From Spirochaetaceae bacterium (GTDB lineage Bacteria > Spirochaetota > Spirochaetia > DSM-27196 > SLAA01), in assembly GCA_003556605.1 (NCBI GenBank), contig PWQX01000051.1, positions 1-35,132 on the forward strand: a DNA stretch of 35,132 bases, read 5' to 3'. Of the stretch, positions 7,659-16,411 are shown in pieces; the stretch's first letter is position 1, and each line of letters starts with the position of its first letter. The notes under the pieces are model-generated. The model saw only the letters and a program-made list of their open reading frames with translations. It was not told the DNA's origin and did not search any database. A program made the position numbers and the translations under genes.

Positions 7659-10600
7659 ATGTATCACCAGCGACCGCGGCAGAGCGGCCTGTACGATCCG
7701 CGCTTCGAGCACGAGGCGTGCGGGGTTGGGTTCGTTGCCGATATTCACGGTCGGCAGAGTCACAAGATCATCCGGGATGCTCGCGAAGTGCTGGCGAACA
7801 TGACGCACCGCGGTGCGGTCGGCAGCGACGAGAACTCCGGCGACGGCGCGGGGATTCTCACAACCTTGCCGCACGCGTTCTTATCAGCGGTCGCCGGCGC
7901 CGAGCTCAATGTGCAGTTGCCAAGTCCCGGACGCTACTCGGCCGGCTTGGTGTTTCTCCCGCGTGACACCGCGCGGCGCGGGCGTATCAAGGCGCGGATC
8001 GGTGAGATCGTTGCGCAGTTCGGTCAGTCACTGATCGGGTGGCGCCGAGTGCCGACCGACAACAGCATGATCGGCCCTACGGCGCTCGCCTCCGAGCCGG
8101 CAATGGAACAACTGTTCGTCGCCGCCCGCGATGATCTCGACCAGAACGATTTTGAGCGAAAGCTCTACATGATCCGCAAACGCGCCAAGCGCGAGCTGCG
8201 CAGCGATCCCAGCGACCCTGACAGCTTCTGCTACTTCTGTACGCTCTCCAGTCGTGTGATCGTCTACAAGGGTATGCTCATGCCTGAGCAGCTGTTTCGC
8301 TACTTTCGCGACCTCAGCGACGAACGGTTTGAGAGCCACATCGCGATGGTGCATTCGCGCTTCTCCACCAACACGTTTCCGAGTTGGGACCGCGCGCAGC
8401 CGAATCGTTTCATGAGCCACAACGGTGAGATCAACACGCTGCAGGGCAATCTCAATAAAATGTGTTCACGCGAAGGCGTGCTGTCGAGTTCGTTGTTCGG
8501 CGACGACCTGGGCGAGATCTTCCCCGTCGTAGAGCCCGACTGCTCGGACTCCGGTAACTTCGACAACGTGCTCGAGCTGCTGTTGATGTCCGGGCGCGAG
8601 CTGCACGAGGCGGTAATGATGATGGTTCCCGAGGCCTGGGAGCGTCACGAGCGTATGCCGCAGATCGGCAGAGACATGTACGAGTTCATGAGCTGCTACA
8701 TGGAACCGTGGGACGGTCCTGCATCCATTGCGTTCACCGACGGCCGCTTTATCGGCGCGGTACTCGACCGCAACGGGCTGCGTCCGAGTCGCTATTACGT
8801 CACCGAAGACGACGTGGTGATCATGGCAAGCGAGGTGGGAGTACTCGATCTTCCGAGCAGCGCCGTGCGCTCAAAAGGCCGGCTGCAGCCGGGCCGCATG
8901 TTCTTGGTGAACTTCGAAGAAGGCCGCATCTACGACGACGTCGAGCTGAAAAACAGTATCGCCGTCGCGAAACCCTACGGACGCTGGCTCAACGAGCAGC
9001 GTATCCGGCTCGAACACCTCCCGGCGCCGGCAGAGGTTCCCGGTCTTAACGAGGGCTCGGTGCTCGAGCGGCTGCGCATGTTCGGCTACAGCATCGAGCA
9101 TCTCAACCTCATCCTCGCGCCCATGGCCGAGAACGCCAAAGAGCCGCTCGGCTCTATGGGTAACGACGCCGCGCTCGCGTGTCTGTCCGATCACCCCCGG
9201 CCGGCCTACGATTACTTCAAGCAGCTGTTCGCCCAGGTAACGAACCCGCCGATCGACTCGATCCGCGAAGACATCATCATGAGCATTTCCTCTTACATTG
9301 GACCTGAGGGCAACCTGCTCGAGGTCGGTGCGGAACACGCGCATCGTTTGCAACTCGACCACCCGGTACTCACCAACGATCAGCTGCAACGAATCAAGAA
9401 GATGGACCACCGCGGTTGGAGAGCCCAAACGATAGATATGACCTTCCCTGCGGCAGCCGGGCCTGAGGGTCTCGAGCAGTGTCTGCGCCGGATAGCCCAA
9501 GAGGCCGAGCAGGCGCATGCCGAAAAATATCCGCTTGTAGTCTTGAGCGATCGTGCGGCGGGTCCCGACCGTGTTCCGGCAGGAGCGCTCTTGGCGGTGG
9601 GCGCGGTTCACCATCACTTGATCCGGGCCTTCAAGAGAACCCGTATCGGCATCGTGGTAGAAAGTGGCGAACCTCGTGAAGTCCATCACTTCTGTACCCT
9701 AATCGGTTACGGTGCCGATGCCGTCAATCCGTATCTCGCTTTCGAAGCTATCTGGCAAGTCTCGCGTCAAGGCTACGTGAAACAGGAGTTTACCGACGAA
9801 GAGCTCGTACAGCGCTATCTGCGCGCGCTGGCCTACGGCATGCGCAAGGTATTCGGCAAGATGGGGATCTCAACGCTCGACAGCTACAAGGGCGCGCAGA
9901 TTTTCGAGGCGGTTGGGCTCGCGGATGAGGTGATACAGTTGTGCTTCGCCGGCACCGCGAGCCGCGTGCAGGGGGTGGGGTTTCACACTCTGGGTGAAGA
10001 GGCGCTACAGCGCCACCGCCTGGCGTACCCCCAGCGTGAGGCGCCGATCGGCACTCACGTCATAAACTTCGGCGAGTATCAGTGGCGGGTCGACGGGGAG
10101 AAACACATGTGGGATCCGGAGTCGATCGCGAATCTTCGGATTGCGGTGCAGCATGAGGATCCCGCAGCTTATCGGCGGTTTCGGGATGCGCAGAACCAGC
10201 GTTCGGCACGCCAAGCGACCCTGCGCGGACTGATGAAGTTCAAACACGGCAGGTCGATCTCTATCGATGAGGTAGAACCGGCTGAACAGATCATGCGGCG
10301 CTTCGCAACCGGGGCGATGAGTTTCGGGTCGATTTCGCAAGAGACGCACGAAGCGCTCGCCCTTGCGATGAACGCGATCGGCGGCAAGTCCAACACCGGC
10401 GAGGGTGGTGAAATGCCCGAGCGGTACATCCCGCTTCGCGACGGTCGCTCCAAACGATCAGCGATCAAACAGATTGCTTCCGGACGTTTCGGCGTAACTA
10501 TCGAGTACCTCACCCAAGCCGATGAGATTCAGATCAAAATGGCACAGGGTGCGAAGCCGGGGGAGGGCGGCGAGCTTCCCGGTGGAAAGGTCTTCGATGT

Positions 10601-12191
10601 CATCGCGAAGACCCGCTACTCAACACCGGGGGTTGGACTCATCAGCCCGCCACCGCATCACGATATCTACTCGATCGAAGATCTCGCGCAGTTGATTTTT
10701 GACCTGAAGAACGCCAACCCCAGCGCGCGCATCAGCGTCAAACTGGTGAGCGAGGTTGGGGTCGGCACTATCGCGGCCGGCGTGGCCAAGGCGCACGCGG
10801 ATCATATTTTAATTTCGGGGCACGACGGTGGAACCGGTGCATCTCCGCTCACCGGTATCAAGCACTCCGGCGTGCCGTGGGAGCTTGGGCTCGCTGAGAC
10901 GCACCAGACGCTCGTCATCAACGATCTGCGTAGTCGCGTAGTGTTGCAGACTGACGGGCAGCTCAAGACCGGTCGCGACGTCGCAATCGCCGCGCTGCTC
11001 GGCGCTGAAGAGTTCGGCTTTGCAACCTCGGCATTGATCTCACTCGGCTGCATTATGATGCGAAAGTGCGAGAAGAACACCTGCCCGGTTGGGGTCGCTA
11101 CGCAGGACGAGACCCTGCGGCGCAAGTTCACCGGCCGGCCGGAGGACGTAATTGCGTACTTTCGGTTTGTCGCTGAGGACTTGAGGGCTATCATGGCCGA
11201 GCTCGGCTTTTGCACCGTCGACGAGATGGTAGGCAAGGTAGAGTATCTCATGGCCGACGAGGAAGTGCGCAACTGGAAGAGCGCAGGTATCGACCTCTCG
11301 GCGATCCTCACCAAGCCTACTGCCGGCAGCAGACACAGCGGAGTGATCTGCTGCATCGCGCAGGATCATGGCATCGAGAGCGTGCTTGATCGACATTTGA
11401 TTGAAGAATGCAACGGCGCGATAGAGCATAAAGAACCGATTCAGCTTGATCTGCCGATCGCCAACACCGATCGTGCCACCGGCACAATGCTGAGTCACTT
11501 CATCACCAAACAGCACGGGTCGGCCGGCCTACCCGCGGACTGCGTACGGGCGAAGTTCACCGGTTCGGCGGGGCAGAGCTTCGGTGCGTGGCTCGCGCAC
11601 GGTGTGTCCTTTGAGCTGGAGGGAGATGCTAACGACTACGTCGGCAAAGGGCTCTCGGGCGGGCGGATCGTAGTGTACCCGCCGCACGACGCGCGCTTCC
11701 GCGCCGAGGAAAACATCCTCATCGGAAACGTCGCGTTGTACGGTGCGCTGATGGGGAAGGCGTTTTTCCGCGGCGTCGCCGCCGAGCGCTTCTGCGTGCG
11801 CAACTCGGGCGCCTACGTGGTAGTAGAAGGTGTGGGCGACCACGGTTGCGAGTACATGACCGGAGGCCGTGCGGTGATCCTCGGCCCAACCGGCCGCAAT
11901 TTCGCTGCCGGAATGAGCGGTGGAATTGCCTACGTCTGGGACCGCAGCGGCGATTTTCCGAGCAGAATTAACCGCGAATTGGTGGAAGCCGAGCAGCTCG
12001 CCGCTCAGGACATCGAGACCGTGCGCGGCCTGGTGCGCGAGCACGTATTCTACACCGGCTCGCCGGTTGCACAGTACGTGCTGGAGAACTGGGCGCAGTG
12101 TGAGGGCGAGTTCGTGAAGGTAATTTCACCTCAGTTCCGCCGCACGCTTGATGTACAACGTGCAAGTACCTGGGAGGTAGTCCATGGGTAA
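7659..12191 (+). CDS. gltB: Glutamate synthase large (alpha) subunit
   Basis: This is a 1510-residue protein that makes two glutamates from glutamine and 2-oxoglutarate with its GltD partner. The precursor begins with a 20-residue propeptide. Cleavage would expose Cys21 of EACGVGF, the N-terminal nucleophile of the class II glutaminase domain (about 21-430). A central domain and the FMN-binding synthase domain (about 800-1190) follow. The synthase domain carries the 3Fe-4S cysteines Cys1131, Cys1137 and Cys1142 (C-x5-C-x4-C). The C-terminal GXGXG beta-helix domain occupies roughly 1270-1490. Length is standard for the bacterial enzyme. GAGGGG six bases before ATG 7659 fixes the start. The stop overlaps the gltD start by eight bases, indicating translational coupling. 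Confidence 0.97.
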   Translation: MYHQRPRQSGLYDPRFEHEACGVGFVADIHGRQSHKIIRDAREVLANMTHRGAVGSDENSGDGAGILTTLPHAFLSAVAGAELNVQLPSPGRYSAGLVFLPRDTARRGRIKARIGEIVAQFGQSLIGWRRVPTDNSMIGPTALASEPAMEQLFVAARDDLDQNDFERKLYMIRKRAKRELRSDPSDPDSFCYFCTLSSRVIVYKGMLMPEQLFRYFRDLSDERFESHIAMVHSRFSTNTFPSWDRAQPNRFMSHNGEINTLQGNLNKMCSREGVLSSSLFGDDLGEIFPVVEPDCSDSGNFDNVLELLLMSGRELHEAVMMMVPEAWERHERMPQIGRDMYEFMSCYMEPWDGPASIAFTDGRFIGAVLDRNGLRPSRYYVTEDDVVIMASEVGVLDLPSSAVRSKGRLQPGRMFLVNFEEGRIYDDVELKNSIAVAKPYGRWLNEQRIRLEHLPAPAEVPGLNEGSVLERLRMFGYSIEHLNLILAPMAENAKEPLGSMGNDAALACLSDHPRPAYDYFKQLFAQVTNPPIDSIREDIIMSISSYIGPEGNLLEVGAEHAHRLQLDHPVLTNDQLQRIKKMDHRGWRAQTIDMTFPAAAGPEGLEQCLRRIAQEAEQAHAEKYPLVVLSDRAAGPDRVPAGALLAVGAVHHHLIRAFKRTRIGIVVESGEPREVHHFCTLIGYGADAVNPYLAFEAIWQVSRQGYVKQEFTDEELVQRYLRALAYGMRKVFGKMGISTLDSYKGAQIFEAVGLADEVIQLCFAGTASRVQGVGFHTLGEEALQRHRLAYPQREAPIGTHVINFGEYQWRVDGEKHMWDPESIANLRIAVQHEDPAAYRRFRDAQNQRSARQATLRGLMKFKHGRSISIDEVEPAEQIMRRFATGAMSFGSISQETHEALALAMNAIGGKSNTGEGGEMPERYIPLRDGRSKRSAIKQIASGRFGVTIEYLTQADEIQIKMAQGAKPGEGGELPGGKVFDVIAKTRYSTPGVGLISPPPHHDIYSIEDLAQLIFDLKNANPSARISVKLVSEVGVGTIAAGVAKAHADHILISGHDGGTGASPLTGIKHSGVPWELGLAETHQTLVINDLRSRVVLQTDGQLKTGRDVAIAALLGAEEFGFATSALISLGCIMMRKCEKNTCPVGVATQDETLRRKFTGRPEDVIAYFRFVAEDLRAIMAELGFCTVDEMVGKVEYLMADEEVRNWKSAGIDLSAILTKPTAGSRHSGVICCIAQDHGIESVLDRHLIEECNGAIEHKEPIQLDLPIANTDRATGTMLSHFITKQHGSAGLPADCVRAKFTGSAGQSFGAWLAHGVSFELEGDANDYVGKGLSGGRIVVYPPHDARFRAEENILIGNVALYGALMGKAFFRGVAAERFCVRNSGAYVVVEGVGDHGCEYMTGGRAVILGPTGRNFAAGMSGGIAYVWDRSGDFPSRINRELVEAEQLAAQDIETVRGLVREHVFYTGSPVAQYVLENWAQCEGEFVKVISPQFRRTLDVQRASTWEVVHG

Positions 12192-13701
12192 GCCCACCGG
12201 GTTCATGGAGTACGAGCGCCGCAGCGTCATTGACCGCGACGCGGCCGAGCGAATAAGGGATTACAACGAGTTTCACCTTGAGCTCGACGAAGAGGAACGA
12301 CGCCGTCAGGGTGCGCGCTGCATGGACTGCGGGGTTCCGTTCTGCCAGTCGAGCTTCGGCTGCCCGGTCGATAACTTGATTCCCGAGTGGAACGACCTCG
12401 TGTACCACGGTCGCTGGGACGAAGCGTTCCAGCGGCTCATGAAGACGAATAACTTCCCGGAATACACCGGACGCGTGTGCCCGGCGCCGTGCGAAAGCGC
12501 GTGCGTACTGGCGATCAATGAGCCGGCGGTAACGATTAAAGACAATGAGTGCGCGATCATCGACCGTGCCTACGCCGGCGGGCTGATAAAGCCCCGTATA
12601 CCGCACACGCGCACTGGTAAGCACGTTGCGGTGATCGGAAGCGGTCCGGCAGGGCTTTCAGCCGCCGATCAGCTGAACCAAGCCGGGCACCTGGTTACGG
12701 TGTTTGAGCGTGAAGACCGTATCGGCGGACTGCTGATGTACGGAATCCCGAACATGAAGCTCGACAAGGCGCTTGTGCAGAGACGCAACGACATCTTGAC
12801 CGTCGAAGGTATCACGTTCCGGCCGGGAGTCTGGGTAGGGCGCGATATCGACCCTAAACAACTGCGCAACGAGTTTAACGCGGTGGTTGTGGCCACCGGC
12901 GCCACCAGGCCGCGTGATCTGCCGGTGCCTGGGCGCGAGCTGCAGGGCATACACTTCGCGATGGATTTTCTCACGGCGAGCACCAAACGCGTTCTCGAAC
13001 CGAGCGCAGCGAACGAGAGCGACGATGGTAACGGGTACGGCAACGGCCGCGGTACGTACAACGGCGGGAAAGCTGTAATCTCCGCGCGCGCTAAGCGCGT
13101 GATCGTGATCGGCGGCGGCGACACCGGCAACGACTGCATCGGCACGGCGGTGCGGCACGGCTGTGCGGGGCTGAAGAACTTCGAGCTGCTGTCGAAACCG
13201 GCCTCGGCGCGCACGGGCGAGTATCCGTGGCCGGTATACCCGCGGCTTTACAAGAGCGACTACGGGCACAGCGAGGTCGTGAGCGCCTACGGGGCCGATC
13301 CGCGCGAGTTCGCGATAATGACCAAAGAGTTTCTAGACGACGCGCACGGGCGCGTGCGCGCCGTGCGCACGGTTCGCGTGAAGTGGAATAAACCGCCCGG
13401 CGACCGCCCCCGTCCGGTAGAGATCCCCGGCAGCGAGCAAGAGTGGCCGGCGGATCTGGTATTACTTGCGCTGGGATTTCTGGGGCCCGAGCAGGAGCTC
13501 GTGGATGCGATAGGCCTTGAGACCGACGAGCGAAGCAATATCCGAGCCGAGTTCGGGGAGCACAGCACGTCGGTGCCCGGTGTGTTTGCCGCGGGTGATG
13601 CACGCCGCGGTCAGTCGCTGGTGGTGTGGGCGATTAAAGAGGGTCGCCTCGCTGCTCGGGAAGTGGACCGCTATCTCATGGGAAGCACCCAGCTGCCGTG
13701 A
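12184..13701 (+). CDS. gltD: Glutamate synthase small (beta) subunit, NAD(P)H-oxidising
   Basis: This is a 505-residue protein that passes electrons from NAD(P)H through FAD and Fe-S clusters to GltB. The N-terminal cysteine-rich domain has Cys46, Cys49, Cys54 and Cys60 (CMDCGVPFC and following), and a second group in CPAPCESAC near 100-108. The FAD Rossmann motif is GSGPAG (152-157). The NAD(P) motif is GGGDTG (starting at 310). A Gly/Asn-rich segment of about 20 residues (around 278-298, SDDGNGYGNGRGTYNGG) is inserted before the second Rossmann fold; it looks like a disordered linker. GGGAGG upstream fixes ATG 12184 inside the end of gltB. No clear terminator was found between it and the convergent tex. 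Confidence 0.96.
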   Translation: MGKPTGFMEYERRSVIDRDAAERIRDYNEFHLELDEEERRRQGARCMDCGVPFCQSSFGCPVDNLIPEWNDLVYHGRWDEAFQRLMKTNNFPEYTGRVCPAPCESACVLAINEPAVTIKDNECAIIDRAYAGGLIKPRIPHTRTGKHVAVIGSGPAGLSAADQLNQAGHLVTVFEREDRIGGLLMYGIPNMKLDKALVQRRNDILTVEGITFRPGVWVGRDIDPKQLRNEFNAVVVATGATRPRDLPVPGRELQGIHFAMDFLTASTKRVLEPSAANESDDGNGYGNGRGTYNGGKAVISARAKRVIVIGGGDTGNDCIGTAVRHGCAGLKNFELLSKPASARTGEYPWPVYPRLYKSDYGHSEVVSAYGADPREFAIMTKEFLDDAHGRVRAVRTVRVKWNKPPGDRPRPVEIPGSEQEWPADLVLLALGFLGPEQELVDAIGLETDERSNIRAEFGEHSTSVPGVFAAGDARRGQSLVVWAIKEGRLAAREVDRYLMGSTQLP

Positions 13702-13779
13702 GACAGCGGTGAAGTAAGCAAAGCGGCCGCCGCGGGGTACTGCTTTCGGTGGTGTTCGGCCGGCTTGTGTTCCGCCCGG

Positions 13780-16065
13780 TTACACCAACGAGAGCGAGAT
13801 GCGTTTGCGTGCCGCGTCCACGGCGAGAACCGTCACGGTGACCGGCATGCCGATCTTTACAACTTCGTGCGGGTCGGAAACGAACCGTTTCGCGAGCTTG
13901 CTGATGTGCACCAGGCCGTCTTGGTGCACGCCGATGTCCACGAAGGCCCCGAAAGCGGCGATGTTAGTGACGACACCAGGGAGCTTCATCCCGGCGCTCA
14001 GCTCGTCAATGGCGTGCACGTCGGCAAATCGCACCGGCTCGAGCACGCCGCGCGGGTCACGACCCGGTTTTTCGAGCTCATGCATGATGTCGGATAGTGT
14101 CGGCAGCCCGACTTCATCGTCAACGTAATCCGACAGCTCAATGCGCGCACGCGCTTCACGATCGCTGAGCAGCACGTCCACGGTGACCCCAACGTCCGTG
14201 GCCATGCGACGTACAAGCTCGTAGCGTTCGGGATGGACGGCGCCGGCATCAAGCGGCTCATCGCCGCCGCTTATGCGGAGAAAGCCGGCCGCCTGTTCGA
14301 ATGTTTTGGCGCCGAACCCCGGGACCTCTAGCAGTTGCTTGCGGTTGCTGACTCCTCCGGCGGTGCTGCGATACCCTACAATTGCGCGCGCCAAGCGCGG
14401 CGAGAGCCCGGATACGTAAGACAAGAGCGGCGCCCCGGCGCTTGTTAGGTCTACGCCAACGCGGTTCACGCACGAGAGTACTGCCTCATCGAGTGCCGCC
14501 TTGAGCGCCCTCTGGTCGACATCGTGTTGGTATTGCCCCACACCGATGGCTTTTGGGTCGATCTTCACAAGCTCGGACAAGGGGTCGGCGAGGCGACGGC
14601 CGATCGAAACCGCCCCGCGCACCGAAACGTCTTGGTCCGGCAACTCCTCGCGCGCGATTGCGGAGGCCGAGTACACTGAGGCGCCGCTCTCGTTGACCGA
14701 GATAACCGGAATGCCGAGTGCCAAACCTTCGACGAAGCGCTGCACCTCGCGACCACCGGTGCCGTTGCCGACCGCGATGGCGCCGATCTGATACTGCTGT
14801 ACAAGCTCTTGCAGCCGTGCAGCCGCCGCCGCGGTCTTCTTGCGCGGCGCAAGCGGGTAAATGGTCGCTGTGACGCTCAGGTCACCGTGCGTAGTGAGAC
14901 ACGCCACCTTGCAGCCCGTGCGCAAGCCCGGGTCAATCGCGAGGATTGCGGTACCCGGCAGCGGGGCAGCCATCAGCAGCTCTTCGAGATTACGGGCGAA
15001 TACCGCGATCGCCGTCTGTTCGGCGCGTTGCCTCAATGCTGTTCGAAACTCCGTTTCTATTGCCGGCAACAACAAGCGGTCGCACGCATCGGCGACGGCC
15101 TGTTCGAGCACCGCGGCGCAGGCGGAGTGATAACGCCCGTTCGGATCGCCCCGCGCGGCTTCGGCAGGCGCTGCGGACGTTCGTGCGGCAGCGTTCTCCG
15201 CAGTTGCACCCTCGACGCCGCCAAACTCAGCGCCGAGGTGACCGTACGATATCTTGCGGCGCAGAACCTGCGCAAGCACGATGTCGCGCACCGTCGCCGC
15301 GCGCGGTGTGATCGACACCCGCAAGAAGCCGGCCTTTTCGCCCCGCAGCAACGCGAGCACGCGGTGCGACGGCGCGCGCGCCGCCGGCTCCTTGTGGTCA
15401 AAGTAGTCCTGGTACTGCAGCGCCTCGCCCTCGGCTTTGACGCTGGGCTTACGCGCCGCGCTGAGCACGGCCTCGGCCTCAAACAACGCGCGTACCGCCG
15501 CGCGGATGTCAGGGTGCTCGGCGATCACCTCAGCGAGGATATCCTGCGCGCCGGCGAGTACCTGCTCAGTGGTCTCGAAGCCGGCTTCGGGGTTGCGGTA
15601 GTCGGCGGCGAAACCGTTGGGGTCAGCGGTGCGGTTGAGCGCAAGCGCGGCGGCAACCGGAGTGAGGCCGGCACCGGCCGCAGTGGAGGCGCGTGTCTTA
15701 CGCTTCGGCCTGTAGGGGATGTAGAGATCCTCGAGCTCAGTGGTTGTAGTAGCCTGCTCAAGCCGTTCGGCGAGCTCCGGGGTCAAGACTCCGAGCTTCT
15801 CAAGCGATGTCCGGATGCTCGCGCGGCGGTCCTCGCGAGCTATAACTTTGTCGCGGGTATGCGCTACCGCCCTGATCTGGAGCTCATCGAGCCCGCCGGT
15901 GCGTTCCTTGCGGTAGCGCGCGATGAACGGTACGGTGGCACCATCTTCAAGCAGTTGCAGCACCGCGGCGATCTGCTGCGCGGAGGGAACCGAGCTCCCC
16001 GCGGCCTTTCGGCCGTCCTGCTTGAGCGCCGTGCGAATGTGCTGCGTGAGATGTACTGCAGCCAT
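13780..16065 (-). CDS. tex: Tex-family transcription accessory / RNA-binding protein
   Basis: This is a 761-residue Tex protein, the bacterial relative of Spt6, thought to act on transcription complexes and to bind nucleic acid. An N-terminal helical Tex domain contains ATVPFIARYRKERTGGLDE, the highly conserved family signature. A YqgF-like RNase H fold follows (AILAIDPGLRTGCKVA and AVGNGTGGRE). Next come helix-hairpin-helix repeats (LLEVPGFGAKTFEQAAGFLRI is typical), and a C-terminal S1 domain (about 685-757) with GAFVDIGVHQDGLVHIS. Length is normal. It is convergent with gltD and divergent from the 16412 operon. The start at 16065 follows a likely promoter so closely that the GGGGA upstream may not be transcribed. 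Long antisense open frames over it are codon-bias shadows. Confidence 0.95.
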   Translation of the reverse strand: MAAVHLTQHIRTALKQDGRKAAGSSVPSAQQIAAVLQLLEDGATVPFIARYRKERTGGLDELQIRAVAHTRDKVIAREDRRASIRTSLEKLGVLTPELAERLEQATTTTELEDLYIPYRPKRKTRASTAAGAGLTPVAAALALNRTADPNGFAADYRNPEAGFETTEQVLAGAQDILAEVIAEHPDIRAAVRALFEAEAVLSAARKPSVKAEGEALQYQDYFDHKEPAARAPSHRVLALLRGEKAGFLRVSITPRAATVRDIVLAQVLRRKISYGHLGAEFGGVEGATAENAAARTSAAPAEAARGDPNGRYHSACAAVLEQAVADACDRLLLPAIETEFRTALRQRAEQTAIAVFARNLEELLMAAPLPGTAILAIDPGLRTGCKVACLTTHGDLSVTATIYPLAPRKKTAAAAARLQELVQQYQIGAIAVGNGTGGREVQRFVEGLALGIPVISVNESGASVYSASAIAREELPDQDVSVRGAVSIGRRLADPLSELVKIDPKAIGVGQYQHDVDQRALKAALDEAVLSCVNRVGVDLTSAGAPLLSYVSGLSPRLARAIVGYRSTAGGVSNRKQLLEVPGFGAKTFEQAAGFLRISGGDEPLDAGAVHPERYELVRRMATDVGVTVDVLLSDREARARIELSDYVDDEVGLPTLSDIMHELEKPGRDPRGVLEPVRFADVHAIDELSAGMKLPGVVTNIAAFGAFVDIGVHQDGLVHISKLAKRFVSDPHEVVKIGMPVTVTVLAVDAARKRISLSLV

Positions 16066-16076
16066 GATTCCCCGCT

Positions 16077-16105
16077 ATGGAACCATACGTTGCTGCGGCT
16101 GTCAA
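16077..16105 (-). promoter_or_regulatory. Probable tex promoter
   Basis: On the minus strand a perfect TTGACA (plus positions 16100-16105) is followed 17 bases later by TTCCAT (16077-16082). The latter is a weak -10, helped by an upstream TG-n extension. Eleven bases separate it from the tex ATG, the same geometry as two other promoters in the window. Confidence 0.5.
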
Positions 16106-16358
16106 TTGCTGCGGAGCTTTTCGGCCCGCAGGTACGCGTCGCGTTTGACTGCGGTAGCGGTGATTTCGGCTGTGCCGCTTAAAGGGTGGCGCCGCTCGCT
16201 GTAGGGCGGAACTCACGCAGGCGAGGAAACGAGTGGTCGGTTCAGCGCCCGAAAGCCTTTTGATGGTACTGCAGTCTCGTTCGTGCTTTCCGATTAGGTC
16301 CGTGTCGGTAGAAACTCCGCGTGGAACGAGTTATCCTCTATAGGAAAGAATACCGTCT

Positions 16359-16381
16359 CCGGACACCTGCTGCTTGTCCGG
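16359..16381 (+). other. Leader hairpin before the 16412 gene
   Basis: CCGGACA (16359-16365) and TGTCCGG (16375-16381) form a perfect seven-base-pair stem with a nine-base loop. It lies 15 bases before the GGAGG at 16397-16401. It has no T-tract, so a regulatory or stabilising role is more likely than termination. Confidence 0.4.
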
Positions 16382-16411
16382 CACGTCTTCTTGACGGAGG
16401 ATGGGAAAGAG

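Larger units (their letters stand above)
16066..16411. other. Divergent intergenic region between tex and the 16412 operon
   Basis: These 346 bases contain no convincing gene. On the minus strand they hold the tex promoter (16077-16105). On the plus strand I see only a weak TATAGG (16339-16344) without a matching -35, and a leader hairpin at 16359-16381. The promoter of the plus-strand operon is therefore not identified. Confidence 0.6.

Noticed and set aside
14809-16182. Long plus-strand open frame antisense to tex (and similar ones opposite other genes, such as 16835-18133 on the minus strand)
   Set aside because: The encoded proteins are Arg-, Gly- and Ala-rich with no recognisable motif, and they lie fully inside a conserved gene on the other strand. 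They are codon-bias shadows in GC-rich DNA.
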